DNA from: Jackrogersella multiformis
Lineage: Eukaryota; Ascomycota; Sordariomycetes; Xylariales; Hypoxylaceae
NCBI GenBank assembly: GCA_902806575.1
Contig: CADCXD010000001.1
Coordinates: 4,464,001 to 4,528,000 of the forward strand
Direction: 5' to 3'
DNA: 64,000 nt
The position numbers were made by a program, and so were the translations under genes. Of this stretch, positions 11,900 to 23,450 are shown piece after piece (positions within the stretch are counted from its first letter, which is position 1; each line of letters begins with the position of its first letter). The notes beneath the pieces were generated by a model that saw only the letters and a program-made list of their open reading frames with translations, was not told the origin of the DNA and did no database searches.

Positions 11900-13177
11900 T
11901 CACGACTGGTTCGACCTAGCATTGCGCTCATGTTCATGAAGATCCCATACGTCGCGGATGGTTGGTGCGGACGAGTGATCTCTAGCACTTCTGCCAGGGC
12001 GAGTGACGAATATGCTAGGGTCGACAGTGGGGTGATCTAGCCGCCTGTGCATAATAGTTTTATACTGACCCTCCAGGCGGCCGGACCAGCACGATTCCCA
12101 TCTGTGGTCAGTAGGGTCAAGGACATCACCGAGGTTCTGGAAGGCATCGGTTACTATCTCGACCCCGGCGCGCCCGTGGTTATGTATGGTGATGGCATTA
12201 TCGGTCGGGCAATCATTACAACCAGCGAGCGAATAGGGACGAAGATTTAGTGAGTCCATATTCCAACCATCGAGCCCGCCGAGCTCGCCGAGGCATACCT
12301 TCCAATGCGTCATAGAGATGAGTTCAGAAATCGTCTTATGAACACTTGTTTTGTCTAAGCTATCCCAGGAAAAGGAGGACAAAGAGGGGTGAAACGCATA
12401 CCGAAACTGCCCGCTGTGACAACAGGACTTGAAGACCTGTTCCATAAGAAGAGATTTCCTGACCTTGAAGAAAGGCTTGACCTTCTCGGGCAGGAGCAGT
12501 AATCGTTGGATCTTGTGGAAGAATAGACATCCATCCACGATGGTTGCTTCAGTGTCCAACTTGACGTATCCGTAGATGAAGTCTGGATTGTAGCAAGACG
12601 ACCATAACTTAGCAAGCTTCCAGTCGGTAGATATGGAGAACTGAGAAAGCGGAAGACTAGCTCCTGGGCCGCTGTGAGCATGTTTCATGGCCTCGCGGGC
12701 TTCTCTGAAGCTGATGGCAAACTGCGGCCATAGAGGACCAAAGGTCATGACGCCTTTAGGGTTCGGATGGCGCCGGTCATGGACTATGATGGAGTTATGT
12801 TCAGGTTTCCGGCAATCTCCGGTAGGGTTCGGGTGGAGCCTCGCGCATGGGTGGCAGACGAAGAGATGCAGGTAGTCGTCCGCCAGCAACTTCAAGAACT
12901 GCAATCTTGGGCGACCATGGTTCTCCGAGAAGTCGGCGAATAGAAGCCTGTGAGCCAGTAAATCTCCCTGGACGGAGGAGAGACATATCCTGCCACGGTC
13001 TGTGCCACGAACGAGGCGGGCGACGGATTTGCACGTTAAGGTGAACAAGACGAAAGAATTATGGTCAAGGAAAGACAATATCTCGAGGACTAGTTCCGGC
13101 GGTAGATTTAGGATCCAGCATGAGTCGGATAGCCCCGAGGGCGTTTGTTGAACTACGAGTTCGTTTGAGGTGGACAT
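11900..13177 (-). CDS. F-box protein of unknown target
   Basis: Single exon, 425 aa from the ATG at 13177 (MSTSNELVV); an in-frame ATG at 13282 would add 35 residues of non-conserved type and is less likely. An F-box-like motif lies at about residues 20-58 (ILNLPPELVLEILSFLDHNS, then CKSVARLV). The rest is Trp- and Cys-containing, with a CHPCARLHPNPTGDC segment that could bind metal, as in many fungal F-box proteins with a C-terminal domain of unknown fold. By analogy it would bridge Skp1 to a substrate in an SCF ubiquitin ligase. Fungal genomes hold dozens of such genes; the substrate cannot be predicted. It is divergent from the SLP1-like gene. Confidence 0.75.
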   Translation of the reverse strand: MSTSNELVVQQTPSGLSDSCWILNLPPELVLEILSFLDHNSFVLFTLTCKSVARLVRGTDRGRICLSSVQGDLLAHRLLFADFSENHGRPRLQFLKLLADDYLHLFVCHPCARLHPNPTGDCRKPEHNSIIVHDRRHPNPKGVMTFGPLWPQFAISFREAREAMKHAHSGPGASLPLSQFSISTDWKLAKLWSSCYNPDFIYGYVKLDTEATIVDGCLFFHKIQRLLLLPEKVKPFFKVRKSLLMEQVFKSCCHSGQFRYAFHPSLSSFSWDSLDKTSVHKTISELISMTHWKVCLGELGGLDGWNMDSLNLRPYSLAGCNDCPTDNAITIHNHGRAGVEIVTDAFQNLGDVLDPTDHRWESCWSGRLEGQYKTIMHRRLDHPTVDPSIFVTRPGRSARDHSSAPTIRDVWDLHEHERNARSNQS

Positions 13178-13905
13178 TTCTACAATATGAATTAGGCTAT
13201 AGACGTCGTGGAATCTTGTAAGATTTGGATGGTTTGTACGGTTTCCGTATTGTATGAACTTTGGTTCGGAGGAGATAAACACTCGTATTTCCTAAAGGGT
13301 CGAGTTTGGTTGAGTTTGGTTGATGATGAATAGGCGGTAGGTATTAAAAGGAAGTTTGAAGTTGTAGGAGTCAAGATCATAGAAGTGGAAACACGGCCCA
13401 TCATATTAAGTAATAAGGTAGAATTAATAAGGTCCCGCCTACTTACCTAGGTAGATGATTAACATTCACCGACAGGCAGGTACAGTGCCCGCCCCTTTCA
13501 TTCATCATTGGTAAGGCAAGGCAAGAGCTCTTGTATGGATCAGATGTAAGTCATCGAGGTAATTACCTAATCTGGGTTATATGTATCCACATTGGCATTC
13601 GCGAATGATACTTAGTAAGAATTAAATTTAATTCAAATATGTACCTCCTAGCTAAACCATTTTAGGTAATTATGACACAGTATCTTGAACCTAGGTATAA
13701 GTACTAACCACTTGTAGTTTCTATGTTTAAATACCTACGGTTATGAAGTTTGTCTTCCATGTCTCGAGTCGTTACATAATACTACCACCATCACCACTAC
13801 TATACCACTACTATTACCACTACAACTACCACCGCCACCACCACCAAATACATAAACCTCTATGGACTATCTTTTTGTTCAACGGGAGTCCTCACCACAA
13901 CTGCA
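13178..13905. promoter_or_regulatory. Divergent promoter region, F-box gene / SLP1-like gene
   Basis: A 728-bp gap between two genes transcribed away from each other. It contains an ACCTAGGT motif near 13446 and, at about 13788-13848, a degenerate (ACY)n trinucleotide run just upstream of the SLP1-like ATG. No ORF is supported. Confidence 0.6.
13788..13848 (+). repeat. Degenerate (ACY)n trinucleotide run
   Basis: Alternating ACC/ACT/CAC triplets with few interruptions lie in the probable 5' leader, ending about 57 bases before the ATG at 13906. Confidence 0.7.
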
Positions 13906-16821
13906 ATGTGGCTCATACCTGAGAAGAGGCGACGTGTAATCACAATACTTTCGCCTGTGCTTCTGATAGTAAGCCATGCATTCGGCCAACCAGATTCGAC
14001 TGCCTCGACAGCCCAAGATGTCGCAAAGTCCTCGTCGAGTATACCGTCGGCCGAACCTACATGCGAAGCGAGGACCGTAAACTACATCACCCACACACTG
14101 CCTCAGCAATGTCTTACATCCGGTCCTTCAGCATTTTCCACCTCAGGGTCCGTCAGCGCCACCGTCACCTCTCCCACGGTCGTCGACTCAACCCCCAGTC
14201 CCGACAAGGGCGATAATACTACCGACGAGAGTGACCTTGACGCGGATGGTAACGATCTTAGCACAGGTAACTTCATGTCCTTTGAGGAATGGAAGGCTAT
14301 GATGCTCGAGAAATCCGGTCAAGAAGCCTTAGAACCAAGGCATCGCAAGACCAAGGAGACGCACGGTGACTACCCCGGAGAAGAGTTTGATAGTCTCGGG
14401 GACGAAGGCGAGGTCTCGCTCGATTTTGACGCATATTCCGATAGGATCTCCGAGATAACCTCGTCGACGAAACCGTCGCAGAAAGAGAAGGACCAGGAAG
14501 GGAAGGTTGAGAAAGTGAGCTACGATGAGGGGCTGGCCCAGAGCTATCGAAGTAAGGATGCTGGGCAGACGTGTAAGGAGAGGTTTTCGTACGCCTCGTT
14601 TGACGCTGGCGCGACGGTCAAGAAGGCTAGCCCTGGTGCTAAGAATCCCAAAGCTATCCTGGTCGAGAACAAGGACTCTTACATGCTCCTCGAGTGCTCC
14701 ATGAAGGATAAATTCGTCATTATCGAATTAAGCGACGACATCCTAGTCGATACTGTTGTTATAGCCAACTTCGAGTTCTTCTCGAGCATGATACGCCACT
14801 TTCAAGTTAGTGTGAGCGATCGCTATCCCGTCAAGGAAGAGAAGTGGAAGATATTAGGCACCTTCGAGGCTCGTAATTCCAGAGATATTCAACCGTTTCT
14901 AGTCGAGAACCCTCAAATCTGGGCTAAATATCTACGGATCGAAATTCTGACCCATTATGGTAATGAGTATTATTGTCCCGTGTCACTGTTGCGAATCCAT
15001 GGCACGCGTATGCTCGACTCGTGGAAAGAGGCCGACCCTGCCGATATTGAACACGAAGACGAAGCCGGCAAGACAATTTCTGAAGACTCCGAGGAAGCCT
15101 TGTGGGTGACCGAGGCTCAACCTGAAGAAGTCGAGATAGCCGAGCCTCCCCAGCCTGAGAAGCAGGTGGCAAACCTAGAGCAGAGCGACTTTATACCCTA
15201 CTGGCATGAGTCGTATTTCCACTATAAGTATCCCCTTAACGCGATGTGTGCCGCCGTCGACGAAGAAGGGTTTATATCTCATCCCAATGAGGAACAAGAT
15301 CAAAACACAGACGCAAGCAAGTCCCAGTCTATAGAAACCGCGGAACCAACAGCCGCGATTAACCCAGGTACGTCTTCGTCTGGGGCCCCAACGACGCAGT
15401 CTGCCAGCCAGACAATTACGGATTCGGGGAGGACTACGTCTCCCAGCGATTCAGGCGAGATATCTACAAGCACGGCAAACACAGCTGTTGCGGATTCAGC
15501 GGAGTCCACATCAAGCGTGACGTCTACTTCAGACGCAAGATCCGTCACTGTAACCCCGGCAGCAACACCCACCACCATCACACCCCCAAGCCTCTCCAAG
15601 ACGACCAGCACACAGCCGACCCCTAAGAGCCGGACGCCCGCATCCACGTCTTTGAAGCCACCATCTTCGAGGACCGCCGTCGCGTCCAAGGGCCAGCCGT
15701 CGGGATCCCCCGCGACGCCGCGCAACAAGACCGGCACGGCCACGACCTCGTCGGCGGCCTCGGTCCCCACGATCCAGGACTCGTTCTTCAAGGCGCTTAA
15801 CAAGCGCATCCTGGCGCTCGAGTCCAACACCACGCTCTCCCTGCAGTACATCGAGTCGCAGTCGCGCTTCCTGCAGGAGGCCCTCGCCAGGCTCGAGCGC
15901 CGCCAGGTCGCCAAGGTCGACCTCTTCCTCGACACCCTCAACAAGACCGTGCTCGGCGAGCTCCGCGACGCCCGCACCCAGTACGACCAGATCTGGCAGT
16001 CCACCGTCATCGCCCTCGAGACCCAGCGCGAGCAGTCCGAGCGCGAGATCGTCGCCCTCAGCTCCCGCCTCGGCGTCCTCGCCGACGAGGTCGTCTTCCA
16101 GAAGCGCATGGCCATCGTCCAGAGCGTCCTCCTCCTCGGCTGCCTCGTCCTCGTCATCTTCTCCCGCGGCGGCATCGCCTCCGCCGCCGCCGAGTCCTAC
16201 TACCCCTCCGAGCGCTTCCTCGCCGGCGTCTCCCCCTCCCGGCTCATGGCCTCCCCCATCTTCCCCTCCTCGCCCGGACCGCACCAGCACCAGCAGAACC
16301 CCGGCCCCGACGTCCCGCTCCTCTCCGTCGAGGACGCGAGCCCCGAAGCTCGCCTGCGCCGCAACCCGAGCCAGACCCCCGACTCCTGCGCCTCTTCCTC
16401 CTCCGCGTCCCTGCGCCACCGCCCCAGGCGCAACTCCAGGCCGGACTCCGCGAGCAGCGCCCGCCGCGCCCGCCCGCCCTCCGCCGACTCCGCCTTCTTC
16501 CGCGCCGCCACCCCCTCCAGCGTCGACCTGGGCTACGACTCCGAGCCCGCCATGACGCCCGTCAGGAACGGCGACAGGGACAACGACAGGGACAGGGACA
16601 GGGATATAGCCAGGGACTACTACGCCGCGGGCGGCGACGAGATGGCTGTAGGCGGCGCTTCGAGCTACCCCGAAGCGCTGGCGAGGAAGTCGGAGAGGCA
16701 GCTGACGCCCTCCTCGGAGGTCGACGGGTCCGAGTACATGTCTATGTCGAGCAGGCCGCCTCTGACGCACATCACGTCGGCGCGGAAGCCCCTGCCGGCT
16801 CTGCCGGAGGATCCTGATTAA
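13906..16821 (+). CDS. SLP1: SLP1/SUCO-type SUN-domain ER membrane protein
   Basis: Single exon, 971 aa. An N-terminal signal sequence (about 8-27, hydrophobic, ending HAFGQ) is followed by an acidic lumenal region and a SUN-like domain at about 222-375 (FSYASFDAGATV; SMKDKFVIIELSDDILVDT; YGNEYYCPVSLLRIHG). A Ser/Thr/Pro-rich linker (about 465-620), a coiled-coil-like segment (about 625-730) and one transmembrane helix (about 737-753, VLLLGCLVLVIF) follow, then a basic Ser/Arg/Asp-rich cytosolic tail. This matches the Slp1/SUCO/Opt family, which in yeast works with Emp65 to protect soluble ER proteins from degradation. The second half, about 15700-16560, has nearly all third codon positions G or C, unlike the first half. 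The long antisense ORFs opposite it are a by-product of that bias. Confidence 0.88.
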   Translation: MWLIPEKRRRVITILSPVLLIVSHAFGQPDSTASTAQDVAKSSSSIPSAEPTCEARTVNYITHTLPQQCLTSGPSAFSTSGSVSATVTSPTVVDSTPSPDKGDNTTDESDLDADGNDLSTGNFMSFEEWKAMMLEKSGQEALEPRHRKTKETHGDYPGEEFDSLGDEGEVSLDFDAYSDRISEITSSTKPSQKEKDQEGKVEKVSYDEGLAQSYRSKDAGQTCKERFSYASFDAGATVKKASPGAKNPKAILVENKDSYMLLECSMKDKFVIIELSDDILVDTVVIANFEFFSSMIRHFQVSVSDRYPVKEEKWKILGTFEARNSRDIQPFLVENPQIWAKYLRIEILTHYGNEYYCPVSLLRIHGTRMLDSWKEADPADIEHEDEAGKTISEDSEEALWVTEAQPEEVEIAEPPQPEKQVANLEQSDFIPYWHESYFHYKYPLNAMCAAVDEEGFISHPNEEQDQNTDASKSQSIETAEPTAAINPGTSSSGAPTTQSASQTITDSGRTTSPSDSGEISTSTANTAVADSAESTSSVTSTSDARSVTVTPAATPTTITPPSLSKTTSTQPTPKSRTPASTSLKPPSSRTAVASKGQPSGSPATPRNKTGTATTSSAASVPTIQDSFFKALNKRILALESNTTLSLQYIESQSRFLQEALARLERRQVAKVDLFLDTLNKTVLGELRDARTQYDQIWQSTVIALETQREQSEREIVALSSRLGVLADEVVFQKRMAIVQSVLLLGCLVLVIFSRGGIASAAAESYYPSERFLAGVSPSRLMASPIFPSSPGPHQHQQNPGPDVPLLSVEDASPEARLRRNPSQTPDSCASSSSASLRHRPRRNSRPDSASSARRARPPSADSAFFRAATPSSVDLGYDSEPAMTPVRNGDRDNDRDRDRDIARDYYAAGGDEMAVGGASSYPEALARKSERQLTPSSEVDGSEYMSMSSRPPLTHITSARKPLPALPEDPD

Positions 16822-18244
16822 TACTGTAATAATATGTATATTTGTATGTATGTAGTTCACGTAGAGCCAACTTAATGCCTATGAATGATGAGACCATGAT
16901 CGAATAAGACGAGATGCCTATCAGTTGTTAGCACCATGAGCATGTGCTGAAGTTGGAGCATTATTATCAGTCATCCATTCACACGAGAACATTTAGCCAG
17001 GCATTATTATATACGAAATCAACGTTATTTGCTATCAAGTGTAAAAGCTTCGCGAATTTTCTGCTCTAAGTTCATTTAGCCCATCTTCCATGCCCATCGG
17101 CATTTTCCCGACTGGCAACCAACTAAACCAGGTCTCAGTAATCCCGGTATAGCGGTCTCCTTCGTCCGTGTGGCCATAACTCTCTTATCCCAGGCCGTAT
17201 TTGTCACTCGTGAGTGTTGCGACGTTTTATTAGTCGTAGGCCGGGCAACCAAGGATCTGCCAAAAAGGGCATTCGAATAAAATGCTGGTGCATTAGGAGA
17301 AATCCCGTTCGCATGTCGCATGTAGGCCCAGGCTTACATTTGATGCCGGGTTCTTGCCAAAGGTATGAAGTATGTGCACCAAACTTAATAGTTTTGTATC
17401 GTCGAAAGTACAAAACATCGCCTACCCCGTGGTGCGGTCGAAAGTGTCCGGGGGTATTGATTCGTTGTTGACAAGTTCGAGAAGCCCCTTATAAGATTCT
17501 TACGAAAGTATTCCTAAAATGTTGGCGATTAGCTCAAATATTCTACTCGACTTGATCAAGAGATAGGAAGGGTAAAACTATACCGTATGAGAAATCTTAA
17601 TGGGAAAGAGGTTGCCTATAGGAGCCTTAAGTTATCACCGCGAGATCCCTCAAGGGCTACTCGGTAACGGGCTGTAGACATCTTCTCGCGTAAACCAGTA
17701 GTGTCAACCATGGCTCCCTTCATAGAGTGTGAAGGACTGCCGTCGGTAAGAAGTAGAAGGAAAATGTGCAACATTCAACGATGAGTTGAGATTCAAGCCA
17801 TTATGTCTGAAATGTCATCTTAATGGTGGTAGGTTTTCTTTTTTTCTTTTTTTTTCTTTTTTGCATTTATGGTCGTGGTTTCTCGTGATCTTGCTCGAAA
17901 TCGTGACGACTACGCGTCTGATGAGCACTGGAGATTTGCCCCTTGATATGGGCAGTATCAATAATCTCTAGAGGAGATTATGGTACGTGTAAACACACGT
18001 ATAAGCCTTCATACCATTAGCTAATGTTATTCAAGTTTATCACCTTATATTTAGATGATACTCACTAGCAGAAATATCGCAATAAACTGAACGCCGAAAA
18101 CATTTTTGGCCTCGTTGTGAAATCATTGTGAAGTAGGCCTGTGACGACCGAAAACGACGATTGAAGGCCAGTTAAAATTCAACGCAATAGGAAAGTCTTT
18201 CGGAGAGCAACTCTCTCGAAGACGGTTGCAGAGGTCTCTGATAC
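16822..18244. other. Convergent intergenic region
   Basis: 1.4 kb between the 3' ends of the SLP1-like and Mei2-like genes. Small ORFs on both strands at 17076-17471 overlap one another and show no protein-like composition. A T-rich tract occurs at about 17833-17863. I see no gene. Confidence 0.6.
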
Positions 18245-20939
18245 CTACTGCGTGGGGTAAAAAGATTGATTGTAGAAAGGAGTATTGTTGTATTCATACT
18301 CCTCGAGTCGCGGGTTGCCACGGTCGAATATAGAGCGGCGGCGTCGCTGCTCATCGCGAAAATGCTGGCCTGCGTTCGGAGTAAAAAGTCCTGTCCATAC
18401 GGTTAGCAACCTGCATTAGAGAAAGTAGCTTGAAGGCAACATACCGACATGCTCTGCATTCTCGCAGCTTCTCTTCATCTTCGACTGGTTGTCCGGCTCT
18501 GGGAACGGCTCTTCGCTACCGGCCAGATCAGGGCGGGGTCCGTTGAGGGTATAGAAGAGCTAGATGATTATAATTGTTAGCTACTTTTCGAATGTTTTCG
18601 CCCCCCCAAAATCGACTTACCTTAGGGCGGTAATGAGGCGCCTCTAGCATCACCGAACTGTTACGGAATTTCTGGACGAGACAGTCTTTACCTTGGATAG
18701 CTACACTCCAAGTCAGTAACCACATAAAAATAAATATTCAGTTTTCATGGGTTGTCTTACTCGCATAAGAAATCTCGGCAACCTTGTCGCTTCTGAAGCA
18801 GTTCCAGCGCTGGTTACCTCTGGCATGGACGAACTACGACAATGTCAGCACGATCGATCACAATTCGAATAAGCAAGGGGCTTACATCGATGATATCCAG
18901 CGGCTATCAAATTGGTTAGTATCGTGTATCGTACTAGCGAGAACGTAAAGGAAGGGGTTAAGACTTACATCGACGAAGTTGATGAACGCATAGCCGACGC
19001 TATAATAATTAACACACATTAGCATCTGTCTTCTTCACGTCTTCGCGATATTACTTACTTGCAGTCATTGGCAAAATCGATGCGTAGATACATGAAGTCA
19101 TACTTGCCCCAGCTGGATTCATCGACAATTCTCTTAAGCAGAGCTTGGTCGACCTTGTTGGGAATGTTACGCAGCATGATCTGTGGTATAGAGTGAGCTT
19201 CTATTCAAGTATATGTTAGGCTTTGTATAACTTACCGTTGTACGCACGTCAATCCCATCTCGAATATGATTGACGTCAACTTGATTGTGATGATTGGCAT
19301 TGTAGCCAGCCGATCGGGAAACTCGCATCGCGTTCTGTCGGCGACCATCTGGACGGCCGTAACTCTGGAACTGTCGTGGAGTCATGAGATCCGTAGACAA
19401 GAGAGAGCTGTGCTGTGACACAGAAGGGCTCGCCAGGGAATAGTTGCTTGACTGCAACATGTTGCCATAGCCTCTAGTCGGCACTTGATCGAATACGTAC
19501 GGAGGGCTAACAGGCAATCCGGGGTATACGAAAGGCACCATTCCATAAGACTGTGGAATCGAAAAGCCGCCTTGAGTGATGGCCGATCGAGCAGGGGTTC
19601 CCATTAGAGAGTTGGTCGATGATGGAACGACTGATTGAGGTCTCCCGAGAGACATTCGTCGCAAGCCGGTAGCTAGATCCGTTGGACTTGTCATGGGCTG
19701 ATGTGCGGCCACGATTCCGCCCTGGGTCGCATTCGGCATCAGATCAGGTCGGTACAGCACCATGCAGATCTGAAATTCCTGTGACGATATTGTTAGTGGT
19801 TGATGTTCTAGGTAGTTCTTGGAATTGGGTACTCACTTCGATAATAGTGCTGTTGAGCTTTGACACAGCACGTAGAGACATGGTGTTGTCGCAGTATTCG
19901 GCAATTGCGCTCATCAAGCTCCCCGCCACACCTTCATGAGGCTTGAATGCATACAAGTCTCCCTCAGATCGTAGAGCAACTTTCACAAACTCTTCGAGTT
20001 GCTGGGTAGTGATGAGGCTTGCTGCGTGGGGAAACACACTCAAGTAGACCTGCCCCTCGTGGGCAGTGGCAAGGCTCGCACCGGGCTGAACAACCGAGGA
20101 AAACTCTCGAGGGTTAACCGAACGAACATCCCAATCTCGACCTCCTAGGGAAATGTTCGAGAAAAGAGTACAAGCATCACGGATGTTGGTGAAGCGGGCG
20201 AACACCTGATCGCCGTACTCATAGATCTCTCTGGTTCCCTGAAAGGGGGTGCCCACCTGACGTAGTTCCTGTATGTGGTCAGTCCATGCGTATACAATTA
20301 TAAACCATGATAGTATCTTACAGTTATGTAGAGCTCCACATCAGTGCCGGTCACTTTGCCGCCCATTCTAGCAGAGATGACTAAGCATCGAGAGACTCCC
20401 GAATCAGTGCTCAACTTGTCATGGACGAAGTTAGAGGATGATGGCACGCTAGCTGGACGCGAAGACTGTCCAGCAGCTTGGCCATAGCTCTGACTCAGAT
20501 CCTCTGACAATGCATCTGCTCGCTTAGGCTCAGATGCTGAACCACGAGGGACGAAAGCCGAATGCAGAGGGGAAAAGATAGAGGCAGTAGGGGATAGTTT
20601 TGGTCCTGCCTTAAAGCTGGAGTCGGCGGAGGCAACGAACGGATCCTTGTCCGCGTGGCGACTACCACCACGGTTAAAGACGCCTGGTCGTCCGAGAGAC
20701 TGCAGTGCATTCATCTCGTACTTGACGGGACCAGCCTCGCGGGCACTGGCATTGAGAGTTCCCAGTACTCTGGTAGATCGAGAAGAGCCATCTTCCGGAG
20801 AAAATGTGGTCAGTCTAGTATCGGGAGTGCCCTTGAACGAATCAGCAGCTCCGCTCGAAGAATGAGGCGACGCTGGGTTGAAATGTCCCTCTCGGGACTG
20901 CTGATGCATGCTCATCTTGTCCGATGGATTGAACGGCAT
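18245..20939 (-). CDS. Mei2-like RNA-binding protein, ten exons
   Basis: Exons: 20939-20322, 20268-19837, 19778-19236, 19180-19059, 18999-18969, 18903-18886, 18833-18761, 18700-18621, 18559-18445, 18390-18245; 725 aa. All nine introns are 52-65 nt, GT-AG, and keep the frame. Residues about 180-360 hold two degenerate RRM-like regions. The C-terminal Mei2-type RRM (RRM_2) starts at about 532 with TIMLRNIPNKVDQALL and continues with SWGKYDFMYLRIDFANDCN, VGYAFINF and KVAEISYATIQGKDCLVQ. Mei2 proteins bind RNA and drive meiosis and sporulation in fission yeast; Mei2-like proteins act in development in plants. A developmental role here is inference. The start is fixed by an in-frame TAG directly before ATG 20939. 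Exon 6 is an 18-nt microexon encoding PLDIID. The mRNA probably has a long spliced leader. Confidence 0.9.
18886..18903 (-). other. 18-nt microexon of the Mei2-like gene
   Basis: CCG to GAT encodes PLDIID between introns 18968-18904 and 18885-18834. Both flanking introns have clean donors (GTAAGT, GTAAGC) and TAG acceptors. The microexon sits just after the RNP1-like strand (VGYAFINFVD) of the Mei2-type RRM. Confidence 0.85.
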
Positions 20940-22900
20940 CTACACGAGTCCCTAGAGATGATATTAGTAAGTGTAAGTAAAGTGGTGAATGTGAAAGTGA
21001 GGTAACTTCAAAGCCGCCCCATGTCTTCGCTCCAATTATTTTTCTATTGTGATGGAAGAATTACTTACGTTGCTGGGATGATAATTGTTCTCTGAAATAC
21101 GCAGAAGTATGCTCAAATAGAACAACTGATCGTTGGATCTAAAATCCAACTACTGAACTTGAAGGGAACACCAGTTGTAGATACCTTGCAATGATTGTCA
21201 GTAAAATGAAAAGGTGGGTATGCGAAAAGGGTTTCAAGGATGGTGTGATATGAGGCAGGAAGGAATGTAGGTTATGAGCTTCTGTGATATCCAGTGAAGA
21301 TATCTCTTCTTATCGCCAATTGTAAGAAGGAACACTTGAATATGAGGAATAGCGTGATAGCACATAATGAGGAGTGGATCGCTGCAATTGCCTTGTTCAT
21401 GATAGTGGAAAGGTTGATGGGGTATGGAGTTTTCAAAACGGGTAACGACGATAGGGGTTGTGATAATAGATGAAAAGCTAATTCCATGGGGTCGACGATT
21501 ATCAAGAAGGGAATGGGGCGTAATAGACAATGATTGAGGGGAAGAATTCTTCAGGGTGGGATATTATGATTGGGGAAAGAGGTAAGAAGAGATTCAGTAA
21601 CTTACTAGGCGAATACCTACGACCAATGTCTCTAACTCTTCAATTAGTTAGTTATCTTATTTCTGCGGCCGAGGCTAGATTTCGCAAACCCGCGATGATT
21701 TTCTCTGTCGATGTATGCTTGGGACGTGGTCTATGTCGTACCCGATATCGAATTAGGTAGTGGGAAGGGAGTTTGAAACTTCCCTCCTCGAGGTTCACTA
21801 AGTGTCAAGAGGTATGTCTACCTTATAGAGTTAGTTAAAATAACTCAGGAATAGTTTTAAGACACTGAAAAATTGTAGGATGGGGGGTAGGTAAGCCCAC
21901 CCTGATGCAGTATAGAAGTAGTCGGATCCTAAACTAACTAGCCAGCGATGACTAGGTAGTTATCGGGTTCAATGGAGTTTAGGTATAGGGTATGTATTGA
22001 GGGCGTGTGTGGTGTGTGTGAGTGTGTATGTGAGATAGGAGAGGAATGGGGAAACGGAAGTTTGGTGTATTGCTGTAAGTCGAGGACTCTAACGTCGCGA
22101 TGTTGTATGTGGGTATAGTATCAAGATAGGGAACGAGGGTAAATTTACAAACCAAGAGCATTGATCAAAGTGGGCTCTTCGCGACCGTGACCTCGATTCT
22201 AGGAAATGGGGAGAAGAGATAGGAAGGAGATGATATTATGAGAAGAATATAGAACTTACTTCGTGAGTTTGTTGTCTTAATAAACTGATGGATGGTGTAC
22301 TGTAGGTGCCAACCGGGCGCAAAAACAACTGGAAGAGGAGGTTAGCTACCTAGGTCGATCAATCCCCGGAGAGATTGGATACTCGAACTTACTGGCAAAC
22401 TCAATAAGAATCCTCAAGATCCCTAAGATTCTTATCTTCGCCAAGACTAGAGACCTCAAGTTGAGTTATTGTCGGAATACTCGAGTCCCAAGAAGGAACT
22501 TGGCAATGGAACCAATGACCTTCCAACGAAAATGACTTTCGCCAAGGTCAAGAGGACAAGAATTTAGGGGATTACGAAGTGTTAGGAATCCAGACTGAAC
22601 CAAGACGTTCAATGGTCCAATATTAAAGAGTGAGTTGGAGAGAGAGAGTAAGGTGTATGAGTGGGTAGGTTGGGTGTGGGAAGATGAATGATGAAGGATG
22701 ATAAACTGGAAGATTAAGGAATTGGAAGTAGAATGGAAGGTCAAATTGTGTAGTGTTGGATCTTTTTTTAATAAGAAAATTGAATCAGTGCCTAAGGTGA
22801 GTAAGGTTTATCGAAAAGGGGTTGCAGCTGCATCTGATAGTTATATGGAAGGAACTCGTTTTAAAGACGAAATGATACATTGAATAGAGTTTCGATCGGT
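20940..22900 (-). promoter_or_regulatory. Probable long, spliced 5' leader of the Mei2-like gene
   Basis: No coding gene is supported, but the minus strand is pyrimidine-rich and carries perfect GTAAGT donors at 21068-21063, 21605-21600, 22259-22254 and 22392-22387. A TACTAAT branch plus CTAG acceptor ends at about 20957, 18 bases before the start codon. Many short ATG-initiated ORFs (for example within 21234-21530, 21979-22161 and 22466-22744) would be upstream ORFs if the leader is transcribed. This is inference from splice signals. Confidence 0.45.
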
Positions 22901-23371
22901 TATAAGGTATCCGTAAATGAAGGTATACGCAGGTGCTACACACCGTTAATACATCATCAGCCATGTAGTCATATCATTATACCCCCGAGTAATTAGGGGA
23001 AAATTACAAGAAAAAAAAACTCTAAACTCTATTGTTTGCACCATCACCGTTTAAGCTCGTGACATTAACTGGCCAGGGCTTAGTTATTTGCGACTTCGAA
23101 GCGGCTGGTAGAGTATCAGACGAATCATTTAATATGTCCCACACTGGTGTTATACAATCATCTTCAGAAAACAAGCATTAGGTGAGTCGACCAATTGACT
23201 CGTCAATGCTATTTGAGCAGATTGAGTTAGTAATATTTTTTTTTCAATCTATGCCAATAAAGTAAAGTACGTACAGTACCTAATTACATCATTCATGTAC
23301 TTAGGTACTAGAAGCATAGATCATTCCCTTACCAATGATATGTATTTTTTATATCAGGTTCTCAGTGCGGA

Positions 23372-23450
23372 AAACCCTTACCATACCTATGCGTACGGTT
23401 AGGGCTTAATTTTTTTCTTCAGTTATTTCCCTCCCAGTGGGTAAGGGTTT
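23372..23450. repeat. Inverted repeat, 11-bp perfect arms
   Basis: AAACCCTTACC at 23372-23382 is matched by GGTAAGGGTTT at 23440-23450, enclosing 57 bases. No ORF or target-site duplication was recognised. Confidence 0.5.

Noticed and set aside
15529..16860. 443-aa antisense ORF opposite the SLP1-like gene, plus a 291-aa one at 15300-16175
   Set aside because: They are a by-product of extreme GC at third positions of the sense gene; composition is Gly/Arg/Ala/Glu filler without domains, while the sense frame shows a SUN-like domain and a membrane helix.
17076..17471. Small ORFs between the SLP1-like and Mei2-like genes
   Set aside because: Three short ORFs overlap on opposite strands with no domain or splice support.
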